Positions 31,031 through 42,730 of a stretch of DNA of 64,000 nucleotides are shown piece after piece. Made by a program: the position numbers and the translations under genes. The stretch is taken from assembly GCF_030269925.1 (NCBI RefSeq), contig NC_085132.1:2254501-2318500 (forward strand). Direction: 5' to 3'. Each line of letters begins with the position of its first letter. The stretch's first letter is position 1. The stretch comes from Bombyx mori (lineage: Eukaryota > Arthropoda > Insecta > Lepidoptera > Bombycidae). The notes beneath the pieces are model-generated. The model did no database searches, was not told where the DNA came from, and saw only the letters and a program-made list of their open reading frames with translations.

Positions 31031-32252
31031 ATATTTTTTTAAAACTCTTTTCGAGCTCCCATACATTGTATTGCAAAAACTTTTTGTTGATCGGGGGGCA
31101 ATGACAACGTTAAGAAGTAATTCAAGACTGGCTTCCTACTACAACACATACGGGACTAGCTTATATGTATAATATGATAAATAAATATAGTATTAGAGGA
31201 TCGTGGCCCATAAAATAAAATAATTCCACTGTTGCACTTTTACTTTTCCAAAATATTCTGTATTATAATAATTAAAAATTAATTGACACCTTTTTTACGC
31301 CTTGCTCATTCGCCATCTTTCTTTTCTCTGTCGTTCTGTCATTCTCTTTTCCCTTTCTTACCGTTTTCTCTCACTCACATCTTAACGCTCCGTTCCACAC
31401 TGTTTTCATACGTTCCGTTCTTACCGAACCTACACTAATATAGATAATGATAAAACTATTCGTCTAGATTGTAGCATTTGTCATGCGAGTGGTCGCAGGT
31501 TTGGGGTAGGACGAATTTTGTTTTGTGAACGTGTGGGTAATACTGAAGGTAAGTTAGTAGCGTAATTTTACTTGAGAAGAGCCCGCGGCTGGCAAAAGAT
31601 TGTGTTTAAAAACATTACAGTATTGTTATAAAGACAGCCTTGCTTAAGCTGTTTAACTGGCGGTCAGTGCTAGTGGGATATTAGTATATAATCTATGATG
31701 CAATTAATCAATTAACAAAATCAAATGAAAATTAGCCTCAGTCGATCGACGTGGTGGTCTTTATCTGTCATAACCACAATGAAGGCTGAATTCCGCGTTT
31801 ATTATTAAAAACAAAAACAACATCAAAAAAATATAAATTAAGGCATTTATGAACAATTGTCCATAAAAAGGGTATATTTTATATGTGTGTTTTCAAGTTA
31901 ATAATTTTACGTGAACAGTAAGTTATTCGAAACATAGGAGATTTGTAAAATGTCATTTAAAAATAAACTTTCATTACAAGAGAACAAGAAGAAATTATAT
32001 AAGAAAACAACTTACCCAATAGTTTCGCCAGAAACACGCGCTAATTTAGGATTGCACTAAATAAACTGTACGTATCGACTATTTATAGAATCTACAGAAT
32101 ACAATTATTACTCGGAACGATAAAATTGACAACGTCGCTTCTATAATTAAGGAAGCGTTTTGTTTGATGCGTTATTCGGGCGAGCAAGCACTGCGGTATG
32201 TTCGCGCTCGGAGTAACGTTCTTTGTGTGGCTTTGGCAAGTTAATTTTTTTA
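31031..32252. other. Intergenic sequence, no gene recognised
   Basis: 31300-31440 is pyrimidine-rich (repeated TTTCTCTCTC-like runs). No boundary repeats seen. Confidence 0.35.
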
Positions 32253-32696
32253 TTTTATTTTACTGCCCTTGTAGGCAGACGAGCATACGGCTCACCTGAT
32301 GGTGAGTGGTTACCGTCGCCCATGGACTTCAGCAATGCCAGGGGCAGAGCCAAGCCACTGCCTACCGCTTAATACTCTCCACAAGCCTCGTTTGAAGAAG
32401 GACATGTCATAGCGCTCGGGAAACACCGTGGAGGGGAGCTCATTCCATAGCCGGATGGTACGAGGCAAAAAAGATCTCTGGAAACGCACTGTGGATGACC
32501 GCAGCGGCTCCAGGTAGTATGGATGAACTCTACTCCGGTGGCGGGCGGTGCGATGGTAAAAACGAGATGCCGGTATCATCTCGAACAATTTCTCAGAGCA
32601 CTCCCCATGGAACATACGGTATAAAATACAGAGGGAACCGAAGTCCCTCCGCAGACCCAGAGGTTCCAAACGATCCGTGAGAATGGGATGGGGCAA
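32253..32696 (-). pseudogene. LINE family C: reverse-transcriptase C-terminus and 3' UTR
   Basis: An uninterrupted minus-strand frame of 128 codons (32310-32696) reads LGLRRDFGSLCILYRMFHGE, TARHRSRVHPYYLEP, FLPRTIRLWNELPS, SFFKRGLWRVL. It is 5'-truncated. The 3' UTR ends at TTTACTGCCCTTGTAGGCAG. It is the cleanest family C copy here. Confidence 0.78.
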
Positions 32697-33108
32697 GTTG
32701 ACTGATGATAGCGAAGCTTGCTTTACTTAGACGATACGTGGCATCAATTAAAAGTATGCATAAGTAGGGAAAATTACGAGAGAAAGTTTGCAACAAGTTA
32801 ATTCGAATACAACAACCCTTAACACTGAATAAAGTGGTGGATGGAAATAACTTATGTTTGACTTCGGTGATTTAACAAAAATGCTGATTACATCCAAAAT
32901 CGACAGTGAAATGGTTTTATACTTAGTTTAGATCTGCGATTTGTAGTCTACAGTTAAACTCTTAATATTGAAGTTAAGAAAACAATCATAGTACGAGATA
33001 AAATAATTTTTTTGAAATTTTAACCAGTGTGAAGTGTAATAAAATGGAAAATTTATAAATACATTATAGTTTATCGAGTACGTGTCGGTTTAGCAGTACC
33101 GAATATTG

Positions 33109-33330
33109 TTTTTTTTTTTTTTTCCTACCTAAGCTGAGAGCCTTGAGAGGCTATTTCAGCATAACCCTAACGTTTGTAGGTGAGCTCACGGGGCTCAAAC
33201 CTGATGACGTTGCTAACACGAACCCTAGCAAGAGCCGTGCTTCGCAGAATCTACCACCGGATCGGAAACGCGACCCACTGAGAAGATCCGGCGAGAAACT
33301 CAGTGGGCTATGTCTGAGAGTTAATTTACG
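33109..33330 (-). mobile_element. LINE family B, 3'-end fragment
   Basis: A 20-bp T-run, then CCTACCTAAGCTGAGAGCC to CTGAGAGTTAATTTACG. Confidence 0.8.
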
Positions 33331-33587
33331 TTGAGTTTATCGGCCGTCGTCCGTTTTGTTTATACGGTAACACCTAACTAAACTTACCGATCAACCAAGC
33401 CACAACCATCGTGTAAGCCACAACCCGCTGTCAACGTTACGAATTGAACTAAGATTGGAAATCAACGTTATTTAAGGGATTTCGATCTGTCTTAAATTAA
33501 AACAAAGCTACATCGTGATTTCTTAGCTTTCAAAAACATCTTTGTTCCGAATGTTACAAGTAACTATAAGTAAATAAGAGGTTGACG

Positions 33588-33783
33588 CTCAGCCCACTGA
33601 GTTTCTCGCCGAATCTTCTCATTGGGTCGCGATTCCGATCCGGTAGTAGACTCTGCGAAGTGCTGCTCTTGCTAGGGCTAGTGTTAGTAAATTCTCTCAG
33701 GTTGAGTCCGTGAGCTCACCTACCCATCCAGGCGTAGCTGGAATAGCCACTTAGGCTACCAGCAAATAAGTAGGGAAAAAAAA
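33588..33783 (+). mobile_element. LINE family B, 3'-end fragment
   Basis: CAGCCCACTGAGTTTCTCGC to AATAAGTAGGGAAAAAAAA. It forms an inverted pair with 33109-33330 around about 260 bp. Confidence 0.75.
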
Positions 33784-34404
33784 AGTTGACACTTGAGACG
33801 ACAGTCTCTTGTCTGCCCTTTGTTTTAAATTTTGTTTGTTCTTAGTCAGAAGACATTAATGTCAATTGCGGATATTTTCTTGTATTATGATGATCCCTTT
33901 TTTTCAACTAAATACCTTTGAATCATAACACCCAAAACTGATCTTCGATCTGATTGAAATTAGAAGAGCATGCTTTATTGTGAACCAATATAAAACGCGA
34001 ACGATCATATACATAAAATACATTATGCGGTTTTATCGCTAAAAGCAATTTGTTTGAGACAACCAAAGGAAAAGGCGGACAAGGATCGTGTAAGGAAAGA
34101 AATTAAGCACGTTGTACTTACCGATGGAAAAATTAAATAAACATAAAATATCAATGTATATTCTGATTTAAAATGAATTGATTATATAGGTCCAAATCTA
34201 TCTTGGTACAAAAAACATTTGAATTTATTGCATTATTTATTTTAAATCATTTTTGGTTCGTGGTTCGTGGTGGTTCGTGAGGAAAATCGACCTTCACGAC
34301 GATATGAGGCGTCGAATTCATCAGAAAACATCTGAAGTCAGCGTCGGAACGATACTTCGATAAGGTGATGCGTTAAAATTCCCTCAAAAAAGACGCCTGC
34401 AGCT
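33784..34404. other. Intergenic sequence, no feature recognised
   Basis: A short tandem GGTTCGTGGT occurs at 34255-34278. Confidence 0.35.
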
Positions 34405-34662
34405 CTGGCACTAGGGGCAGGCTTAAGGTCTCGAACTCGTCAAAGAGTTCGACGTGAATCCTAACCCATACCAGCTCGCTGAGTTCCTCGCTGGATCTTC
34501 TCAGCGGGCCGCGACTCCGATCCGATAGTAGATGCATTCGCGAAGTAGCTTCCCTTGGTCTATTACGTCTCTGTCAGGAGCACACGGGCAGCTGTTAGCT
34601 AATCCCACCCCTCCTGGCTGAGCCCGTGCTCGCGGACTCATCCTTGTGAAACTGGAAACTCC
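34405..34662 (+). mobile_element. LINE family B2, 3'-end fragment
   Basis: Same tail as 30775-31030: CAGCTGTTAGCTAATCCCAC, CCTCCTGGCTGAGCCC, GTGAAACTGGAAACTCC, A-run. Confidence 0.7.
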
Positions 34663-34964
34663 TAAAAAAATAAGACTGGTTGGAGATGAATCCAAAAAAA
34701 AATCATCGACGGAATAATTTAAATTATAATGACGAAAAGCAAACAAACACCTTATCACTTAAGGATGTGTAAAATCGATTGACTGTTTAGATTATGTATG
34801 TGTTATTGTTTAATTAATTCTTTCATTTAAGAAGATATCGCAAATTGAGTCTAGAATTTTATCTTGGGATTTGAGGGTAGTGTTTTAGGAAGGATTTAAC
34901 GTTATCGTGGGTCGCAATCGTTAATTAGTAAGCAAGTACGTATTTTAAGAACCGTTGCTACTCT

Positions 34965-35052
34965 TCCGGTTTGACCCTCGTGAGCTCACCTACACGTTAG
35001 AATGAAGCTGAAATAGCCTCTCAAGGCTATCAGCATAGATAGAGAGAAAAAA
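34965..35052 (+). mobile_element. LINE family B, last 90 bp
   Basis: CGGTTTGACCCTCGTGAGC to ATAGATAGAGAGAAAAAAA. Confidence 0.7.
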
Positions 35053-35114
35053 AGTTGCTACTCTTCTTTGACGTAAATCATTATCCATTTCCTGATTAAG
35101 ACAATACTTTTGGT

Positions 35115-35232
35115 TTTTTTTTTTGTTTTTGTTTTTATTTACACACTGGTTAATGAGTTCACAGCTCATCACCAGCTATAAGTGGTTACGGGAGCCCATA
35201 GCTATCACAATGTGAATAACGTCGCCGACTTT
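35115..35232 (-). repeat. Bm1 SINE fragment, diverged
   Basis: A T-rich tail precedes GAGTTCACAGCTCATC, TAAGTGGTTACGGGAGCCCATAG. Confidence 0.5.
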
Positions 35233-35314
35233 TAGACATTAGGTTTGATGCTAAATTGTATAGTATAATTAGGGTTGCCACCCGTACTTTATAATAAAGT
35301 ATTGTACGTTATTT

Positions 35315-35590
35315 GAGTCGACTATTATCAAAGCCGGCAATGTGACTTTTGGACAATTATTGGTAAATCAGAAAAACGAATTATTGACTTTGTATTCCAT
35401 TGGCAGTCACAGAACTCTTCTGAACGACATCTTAGATAAATAACAGGTTAACTATTAACCTTTATTTAATGCAGGTTTTGAACCGTATTCTTTGAAGGAG
35501 ACGATTATATTCAAATCAATCTGTATTGACATATCAATAATTTTTTTTTGTCCAAATGCACAGATTGCCACCTTTGATAATAGACGACTC
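35315..35590. mobile_element. 276-bp MITE, copy 2
   Basis: Same length and nearly the same sequence as 5921-6196. Flanked by ATTT on both sides inside an older repeat (GTACGTT/AAGGTAATTGTAC). Confidence 0.72.
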
Positions 35591-35636
35591 ATTTAAGGTA
35601 ATTGTACTCTATACTTTATGTGAACAATAAAGTACG

Positions 35637-35735
35637 TTTGCCTGCGTTTGCCGCTAGGGGCGCTGTTCCAACTCCATACTTTGAAATAACTTTTACGTTA
35701 TCGGGAACGCTAAAAAACTCACAATAAGCACACTG
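35637..35735. mobile_element. Palindromic MITE (family P), one arm
   Basis: CGTTTGCCGCTAGGGGCGCT, TTTTACGTTATCGGGAACG, then AACTCACAATAAGCACACTG. Matches the right part of the 49125-49557 element. Confidence 0.65.
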
Positions 35736-35802
35736 ACAATTTTCTTCGCTTTTTCCGAGTCGAGTAGCTATAAATAAAATTACTTTTACTTAGGGTCGAT
35801 TC

Positions 35803-37355
35803 ACTTTTATTCTTAACATTGGTTAATAGCGGGTAGGTGTCGATCAGCCTGTGAAAGCTGCGTAACCATTTTATTTTTTAATAAAATTGGTGTACGTGAG
35901 CGCCATTGAGTCTGGCCGCCCGTGTCTGTTCCCAGTCCTCCCCTACCCCTCGGGGTTAGGAGGGGCTGTTACCAACACCCGAAGGCCAATCTTATTCACA
36001 GGGCTGCGGCGTAGGCGCCCTTACAGGTAGGTTTAGTTCTAGTTCTAGTTTTCATTGTTTAATTCGTTATTAGTAAATTTAATTTCATTCTTAATAAATA
36101 GTTGTATATTGGTCGTTTAATTTAGTTTTAGCTTCATCTATACGTAGTTAATTACATAATAGATTAGTTTGCTTTTTACATAATAGATAAAATTTCAATT
36201 AGCTTTTTAACTTTTTTTCATTCTACCCACATTTGTTGTTATATTTTTTGTGATTATCATAGTTGTAATTTGACCACAAATTCAGTACATTTTGGTAGAC
36301 TGACCATCTATCATAAGTGGTCCCTGTTGTCTTCCCCCGTTTACAGTAGCACTGGCGTTTGCATACTGCGGGTTCCAGTCCAGTTGTTCGGTAAGTAGTT
36401 GTTGTATAGTTGATTAATATTACCTCAATAGTTTTACATAGTTATTTAGAAGTTTAGATTTAATTAACAGTTGGTGGAGTTCAGTGCCGGTTGGGGAGAC
36501 TTGAGTGGTGTGATCCCGAAGTCTGTGGACCCCTGGGCGGTGGACCTCTCGGCTTATTGATCTCAAAATTATTTTGACATCTTTGAATCGGGGGCCCCCT
36601 GCCTGGAGGACCATCGGGCTGAGGTATCGGACCCCGGGTCCCCTTCAGTGTTTCTGTCCGTACTGCGCTGTTAATATTCATAATTTATTTGTTTCATTGA
36701 CATATTCAAATTAATTTTTAATTTAATATTCTTATTCTCCTTCCTTTTAAATTTATAATTTTGAAATTACTACATTAATTATTCTAGTGTTCATAGGTTA
36801 TAGTTACTCCTTATAGTTAGTTACTTATTATTACAGATTAGATAGTTACATACATAGTTATCAGTTATCAGTGTACACCGCGGGTGGGGAGCCTGCAGCG
36901 GCAGACGTTATTGTGTAGTAGTATTGTAGTAGCATTTTAGCATTCTTTTTTCATTTTCACCTTTTATATTATTTTTATTTTTATTTACCTTCATTCGTAA
37001 TTATTGTTGACTTTAATTAATTTTAAATGTTTAATTCGAGATTGAGTTAGAATAGTTGCTTTGTTTATTTGTTATCAGAAATTGATTATTAGTAGATTAA
37101 TAAATTAAAATTCGTAGTTATTAGCAGTTGGTGTATTCACCACTGAATAATGATAGTAGTTAATTAAATCAGTTATAGTTACTTTTATAAATTAGTTGTC
37201 CTGTTTATTTTATTTTATTTTATTTTATTTTATTTTACTACATCGGGTGGGAGGCGATAGGGCCTCTGACATTTGACATAGGTCATTATAAATTAGAGTC
37301 TCTGACCTCTCAGTGAGGGTACTAATGTCCGCATACTGACTAAGATAGCCAAATC
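35803..37355 (+). promoter_or_regulatory. LINE 5' UTR / probable internal promoter region
   Basis: GC-rich first 200 bp (CAGTCCTCCCCTACCCCTCG) followed by about 1.1 kb of AT-rich sequence with repeated TAGTTA motifs and a (TTTTA)n run at 37205-37237. Non-LTR elements of this type use internal 5' promoters; the start site cannot be placed by eye. Confidence 0.5.
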
Positions 37356-39590
37356 ATGTCTGGTGGGGCTTCTCCCCCCATCATCAGCACACCCGGCCCG
37401 TCCCGACAGGGACGTCGGGCAATGGACGAATTATTCGCCCGTCGCCCCATTCCACAAACTCGACCGGTCCCGATGGACCCCGGTAAGGACAATTCGGCCA
37501 GGCCTCCGGTCTCGGCCCGGGTGTCCCCGGGGATCGGTCCGGGGGAAGGTTTCGTTCCCCTGTCGACCGATTGCCCTGGGCCACCCCGGCCGAGGAAGAA
37601 GGCCAGGTCCGAGTCTGACCGTGGTTCATCTGAGGACCATGATAAGCGACCCAGATTAGGACCTTCCTCTAAGTCAGAGGGAGAGGATAGCGAGGCCACG
37701 TCCTCCCCCCCCACCTCCTCCAACACTACTACTCCATCCTCATCCAGATCCTCATCCCCTACTGGGAGTCCCATCCCATTAGCCAAACCCGTTCCCAAGC
37801 CGAGGGCCCCCGCCAGGACAGGGGTAGCCCCACGCCCACTCAGATCCCCCCCTCGATCCCCTTCCCCTACCATATCCCCTATCCCGGTGGATCCATCTCG
37901 TGGTGCCCCCGCCCTAAGCGGCACGGCGGGTAACCTGGATTCCACCAGGTATATGGACCTCGAGTCCACCAAAGCCCAACAGTTTCCCAACCTTCCTCAA
38001 CCCATTCCCTCAACGTCCTACGCGACCGTTGCCGCATCCCAACCCCCAGTAGGTACACGCCCCAGACCTGCCCAATCACAAGTTCCTCCACCCCCGAGGC
38101 CGAGGGGTCGGGCTCAGGAGGAGCTCCGCCGTCATCCACCTATCATGGTGGAGGCTCTCCCGAACTGGTCTCGCCACATGGCGGCCATTAGGGAGCGCCT
38201 CGGTAGGGCTCCTTCTGCCAGACCCCACGGCACCGGTTTCCGCTTCCTGCCGTCATCGGCGGAGGAGTACAGGGTGATCCAGGATTATCTCTCGAGGGCC
38301 TCCGCTGCAGACAAAACCATTAAATGGTATTGTTTTGCGTTGGCGGAGGAGATACCCTCGAAGGTAGCCGTCCGGGGTCTCCCTGCCGACACCGATGCGG
38401 CAGAGGTAACAAACGCCCTCAAGGAGCTGGGCTTTCCTGCCCGTTATGCCCGGTGCATCCAGGCCAAGAGGGGGAGACAGGGCTGCGTATTTTTCGTGGC
38501 TCTGGACCACCTGTCCAAGGGTGACCTCGCCCGGCTGTATTCAGTTAACGAACTGTTATACTTGCCGGGGGTGACGGTCGAGGGATGGCGTCCAACCCGG
38601 GGACCTGCGCAGTGTCACCGCTGCCAGGCCTTCGGGCACGCGTCCACGAACTGTCACCGTGCGGTCCGCTGCGTTCGATGTGCCGGCGAGCACATTGTGG
38701 CGGACTGCCCGAGGCCAAGGGATGGCCCATTATCCTGCGCTAATTGCGGGAAGGACCACGCCGCCACCGATCGGCGGTGTGTGGTCTACCGCAAGAGGGC
38801 CAGGATGATGGGAGTAACCATCCCCCCTCCTGTTCCACCGGTGCCACGGCCCAGGAATGTCCCAGCTCCAGCTACTGCTCCTGTCGTGTCTGCACCCATC
38901 CCCAAGGGGAAGGGGAAGGGGAAAGGGAAATCCTCCCAAACCCCAGCCCCTCCCCCTCCTAGTACCTATCCGTCTGTCTCGGTGGTGGAGGCTGGGCCGT
39001 CAGCGACTACGTTGATGGCACAGGCCAACCCACCGAGGCAACCAAACAAGCCTATTCCTACTCCTCGTGGTCGAGCATCCACCAACACCAAAACAACCGT
39101 GACCAAACCTCTGCCTCATATATTGAACATCGAGAGCATCGCCACAACGAATAATAAAAAGAAGGAGAAAAACAGGAAAAAGAATATTAAAAAGAAATTA
39201 AAAAAAAAAAAGAGAAGAGAAGAGGCGAATAGGGATACGACCGAGCCCGTTGTGCCGGATCCCCCACCAACCCCTGTGGAGGCAATGTCAGCTGACGAAG
39301 CCTCCTACAACGACCAACCCCCGACTAGTGACGGCCCGGTACTACCAGAGGCCCCATCGACCGAAACGAATTACCTCCGACAGCCCCCTCTTCCCCCCCG
39401 CCCACAGCGCGAGCGGCGCAGTGACCGACAGGCTCAACAGCCTGCCGGGTTCGCTGCATGGCTCCTCGTAATGTGGGAAAAATTGTCCGAGGTGGTCTCC
39501 GGAGTGATCCGCGAGATCGCCTCGGGAGCCAGCCCTTTCGGGGCTCTCTTGTCGGGGTTCTACCGAATGATTGCGCAGTTCAATGGCTAG
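37356..39590 (+). CDS. LINE ORF1: gag-like nucleic-acid-binding protein with three CCHC knuckles
   Basis: 744 residues. About 250 residues of Pro/Ser-rich low-complexity N-terminus come first. A PRE_C2HC-like region follows (AVRGLPADTDAAEV, CIQAKRGRQGCVF, LPGVTVEGWRPTRGPAQ), then three zinc knuckles at about residues 425-475: C-x2-C-x4-H-x4-C, C-x2-C-x3-H-x4-C and C-x2-C-x3-H-x6-C. A Lys-rich stretch lies near residue 610. Such proteins coat the element RNA and take it to the nucleus. The start ATG at 37356 follows an in-frame stop. The stop overlaps the ORF2 start by 8 bp (ATGGCTAG). Antisense frames over this GC-rich region are shadows. Confidence 0.9.
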   Translation: MSGGASPPIISTPGPSRQGRRAMDELFARRPIPQTRPVPMDPGKDNSARPPVSARVSPGIGPGEGFVPLSTDCPGPPRPRKKARSESDRGSSEDHDKRPRLGPSSKSEGEDSEATSSPPTSSNTTTPSSSRSSSPTGSPIPLAKPVPKPRAPARTGVAPRPLRSPPRSPSPTISPIPVDPSRGAPALSGTAGNLDSTRYMDLESTKAQQFPNLPQPIPSTSYATVAASQPPVGTRPRPAQSQVPPPPRPRGRAQEELRRHPPIMVEALPNWSRHMAAIRERLGRAPSARPHGTGFRFLPSSAEEYRVIQDYLSRASAADKTIKWYCFALAEEIPSKVAVRGLPADTDAAEVTNALKELGFPARYARCIQAKRGRQGCVFFVALDHLSKGDLARLYSVNELLYLPGVTVEGWRPTRGPAQCHRCQAFGHASTNCHRAVRCVRCAGEHIVADCPRPRDGPLSCANCGKDHAATDRRCVVYRKRARMMGVTIPPPVPPVPRPRNVPAPATAPVVSAPIPKGKGKGKGKSSQTPAPPPPSTYPSVSVVEAGPSATTLMAQANPPRQPNKPIPTPRGRASTNTKTTVTKPLPHILNIESIATTNNKKKEKNRKKNIKKKLKKKKRREEANRDTTEPVVPDPPPTPVEAMSADEASYNDQPPTSDGPVLPEAPSTETNYLRQPPLPPRPQRERRSDRQAQQPAGFAAWLLVMWEKLSEVVSGVIREIASGASPFGALLSGFYRMIAQFNG

Positions 39591-42276
39591 CCAGGAACTG
39601 CGCATCATTTATTGGAACCCCGGCGGGGTAAAACCCCGCAAGAACGAGCTCTTGGTTCTCGCCCGGGAGTACAACCCTGAGGTTGAGCTCCTGGGCGAGA
39701 CCAAGCTACGTCCTCGGGATGTGTTCAGGATTCCAAACTACTTCATGTACCGACGTGACGAGGTGAGTCCTGCCGGGACGCCGTTCAGGGGCACTGCGGC
39801 GCTCGTCAGGCGAGACGTGGTGCATGATCAGTTGGATTTGCTGGCCTTCACATCGACAAGGTCGATCGGTGTGAGGATCCACACCTCGGGGGGAGATATG
39901 CGGGTTTATGCCGCGTATAGACCCCCGGGGCCTGATTTTCACCCCGGGGACATAAGACGGGTCCTGAATTGCGACAGCCGCCCAGCTCTGCTGGTCGGGG
40001 ACCTCAACGCGAAGCACGTCGCGTGGGGCTCCCGACTGAACTCAGCAGTGGGCAGGCGGCTGTTAGAAGATGCCGATAGGGGCGACTACTCTGTGGTCGG
40101 CCCCGACGAACCCACGCACATTCCGACCGCCGCGCAACTCCAGCCCGACGTGTTGGATGTGTGCGTTCATAAGGGGCTACGGTGCCCCTTAACTATCGAG
40201 GCACTGTACGACCTGGGTACCCCCCATCTCCCTATCCTGGTCACACTGGGAATGGGGCTTACCCGGGTTGCGACCTCGCCCCTACGACCGAAGGTCGACT
40301 GGGAGCTCTTTAGGAGACTCCTAGTCGACCTTCCCGTAATTCAGGACCCCAACACCCCTGAGGGGGTCGACGACGCGGCAGCCCGCCTTGTCGACTCCAT
40401 CAGGGGAGCGATCGACCAGGCGACGACTCTTGTGCCCAGCGGCGGGCCCAGAGGTATACTCCCGGCCCATCTGAAAGCGATTATTCGCCGGAAGAGGGGC
40501 CTGAGGAGGCTCTGGGCGACAACTCGTTGTCCCAGGATCAAGCGCGAGCTTAATGAACTGGAAGCGGAGTTGGCGGCGAAGATTAGCACCTATCGGGGCT
40601 ATGCGTGGGAGGAACGGATCGAGGAGGCCCGTGAGGACCCCTCGTCCGTGTCCCTCCACCGACTTTGCCGCCAGCTCTCAAATCGGCCTGCCCCGACTTG
40701 TCCACTCGTGGACGAGAGGGGCAACCGATGCTTCTCGGCTCAGGCCCGCGCCGATGTCCTGGCCGTAATGCTGGAGCGGCAGTTCGCTCCAAATAACTCT
40801 GCACCCTCAGAGGCCGCATTCCACCAATCGGTGGAAGAGAGCGTAGCAAACCTACTCTCCTCCCCGGTGCCACCGTTGGGAGATGGTGATTTCATCACTC
40901 CCAGTGAATTGCGCCTCTCCATCAAGCGGATGAAGAGGCGCAAGGCGCCGGGCGAGGACGGTATTCCCTCCCTGTTATTCCCTCGACTGTTCAATTCCAT
41001 TCTGTCCACAGGACACTTCCCGGGAACTTGGAAATTGGGCAAGGTTATTGCCCTGCCCAAACCCGGCAAGGATAGGAGAAATCCCTCCAGTTATCGTCCG
41101 ATCACTCTGCTGTCGCATATGGGCAAGTTGTTCGAGCGGCTGCTGCTGAGAAGGGTGTCGCCGCACATCCTTCTCAGACCCGAGCAATTCGGGTTTCGCA
41201 GCGGTCACTCGACAACGCTGCAATTGGTCCGCGTTATGCACCACTTGGCGGATCGGTCCAACGCGCGCCAGTACACGGCCGCAGTCTTTCTCGATATCGA
41301 GAAGGCCTTCGACCGTGTCTGGCATGCGGGACTGATCTACAAGCTGTTGCAGAACACGGACCTCCAGCACGCCTATGTGCGACTGCTGGGGTCGTACCTG
41401 GAGGGAAGATCCTTCCTTGTCGCGGTCGAGGGCGCAAAGTCGTCGGTGCGCCCAGTCACGGCCGGAGTTCCCCAGGGAAGCGTCCTGGCACCAGTCCTCT
41501 ACGCTCTCTACACCAACGATATTCCCACGCTTGAGGGCAACCTCCAAGCGTGGGAAGCCGACGTGAAGTTGGCGCTGTTTGCCGACGACAGCGCCTACTT
41601 CTCGTCCTCTAATTTCCCCTCTGCGGCCATTTCGAGGATGCAGAGGCTGTTGGACCTACTGCCCCAGTGGCTGGACCGATGGAGGGTCGCGGTCAACGTG
41701 GGGAAGACCGCGGCTATCCTCTTCGGTCCGGTCCGCACAAGAGCCGTCCCAGGACAGCTCAGTCTCCGTGGAGTCAATGTCGAGTTTAGGCCCAGTGTCC
41801 GATACCTGGGAGTCAATATCGACCGGAGTTTGAGGATGACCGCCCACGCCAAGTCGGCGTTGGCGGCCGCCCGCTATGCGAGGTTTCTCCTCCGGCCGGT
41901 GTTGGCCTCCAGGTTGCCGACCAGGACTAGACTCGGCATTTACAAGACGTATGTCCGTTCCCGTATCACGTACGCAGCTGCGGCCTGGTATCACCTCATC
42001 CCGCAGATCATGCGGGTGAAGTTACAGGCCCAGCAGAATCTGGCTCTTCGCACGATAGTCGGAGCAGGGCGTTACGTCAGAAATGACGTAATCGCCCGGG
42101 ATCTAGATGTGGAGTCGCTCGAGGAGTTCATTCGGAGGCTAGCTCGTAATATGTACGAGCGGGCTGACGGTGGACCCCACGAGCATCTCCACAATATAGC
42201 TCCCTTGCACGCCAGACCACCTGATGGTCAGGCGCTACCAAGGGAGCTACTGGAACCCCCGGCTATGGTAAGATAG
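39583..42276 (+). CDS. LINE ORF2: APE-type endonuclease and reverse transcriptase
   Basis: 897 residues from ATG 39583, about the usual Jockey length. Endonuclease (about residues 1-225): WNPGGV, LLGETKL (metal-binding Glu), AYRPPG, LLVGDLNAKH (GDxN). The last motif reads TPHLPI where most relatives have SDHxP. Reverse transcriptase (about 440-720): SYRPITLLS, EQFGFRSGHST, FLDIEKAFDRVWH, GVPQGSVLAPVLY, and the catalytic FADD (LALFADDSAYF). The C-terminal part (YLGVNIDRSL, SRITYAAAAWY) has no RNase H. No stop or frameshift. Makes cDNA by target-primed reverse transcription in the nucleus. Jockey clade is my best placement; R1-like is less likely. Confidence 0.92.
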   Translation: MASQELRIIYWNPGGVKPRKNELLVLAREYNPEVELLGETKLRPRDVFRIPNYFMYRRDEVSPAGTPFRGTAALVRRDVVHDQLDLLAFTSTRSIGVRIHTSGGDMRVYAAYRPPGPDFHPGDIRRVLNCDSRPALLVGDLNAKHVAWGSRLNSAVGRRLLEDADRGDYSVVGPDEPTHIPTAAQLQPDVLDVCVHKGLRCPLTIEALYDLGTPHLPILVTLGMGLTRVATSPLRPKVDWELFRRLLVDLPVIQDPNTPEGVDDAAARLVDSIRGAIDQATTLVPSGGPRGILPAHLKAIIRRKRGLRRLWATTRCPRIKRELNELEAELAAKISTYRGYAWEERIEEAREDPSSVSLHRLCRQLSNRPAPTCPLVDERGNRCFSAQARADVLAVMLERQFAPNNSAPSEAAFHQSVEESVANLLSSPVPPLGDGDFITPSELRLSIKRMKRRKAPGEDGIPSLLFPRLFNSILSTGHFPGTWKLGKVIALPKPGKDRRNPSSYRPITLLSHMGKLFERLLLRRVSPHILLRPEQFGFRSGHSTTLQLVRVMHHLADRSNARQYTAAVFLDIEKAFDRVWHAGLIYKLLQNTDLQHAYVRLLGSYLEGRSFLVAVEGAKSSVRPVTAGVPQGSVLAPVLYALYTNDIPTLEGNLQAWEADVKLALFADDSAYFSSSNFPSAAISRMQRLLDLLPQWLDRWRVAVNVGKTAAILFGPVRTRAVPGQLSLRGVNVEFRPSVRYLGVNIDRSLRMTAHAKSALAAARYARFLLRPVLASRLPTRTRLGIYKTYVRSRITYAAAAWYHLIPQIMRVKLQAQQNLALRTIVGAGRYVRNDVIARDLDVESLEEFIRRLARNMYERADGGPHEHLHNIAPLHARPPDGQALPRELLEPPAMVR

Positions 42277-42658
42277 TCGGCTTAACCGGAGTGATATGGG
42301 AGTGCTCATAATGAGTGCCCCCATGGGACTGAGCTGTCCACACTCTTCATCTCCCCCCACACTGTTGGGGTGCCCCCCTATGGGGACCCATTTCTACCAC
42401 CCACTTGGGTGAACCACTCCCCCTTAAGGGGAGTGATTTACGTCGGTCCCTCCCCGCGACGGTCTTCCCCTTCTGGGGAGCCCCTAGCGGGTGAGCGCCA
42501 AACCAGTGCCGCGGCTCCCCCTCTGACTTGTAGAGGTGGGGCCGCGGCATGGGGCCGGTGGCGGGCCCCACGGTGCTGACTGTTGCTTTTTGTAGTTGTA
42601 AATAGTTAGTATAGTTAGTTAGATTAGTTTTAGTTAGTTTATAGTTTAGTAGTTAGGG

Positions 42659-42728
<70 letters not shown>
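42277..42728 (+). other. LINE 3' UTR and 70-base A-run
   Basis: GC-rich 3' UTR with several short hairpins (GTGCCCCCCTATGGGG, GGAGTGATTT). A TAGTTAGT-rich end precedes 70 consecutive A at 42659-42728. Confidence 0.85.

Positions 42729-42730
<2 letters not shown>

Noticed and set aside
37340..37990. 216-codon and other antisense frames over the LINE
   Set aside because: They arise from GC-rich codon composition opposite the intact ORF1 and ORF2.
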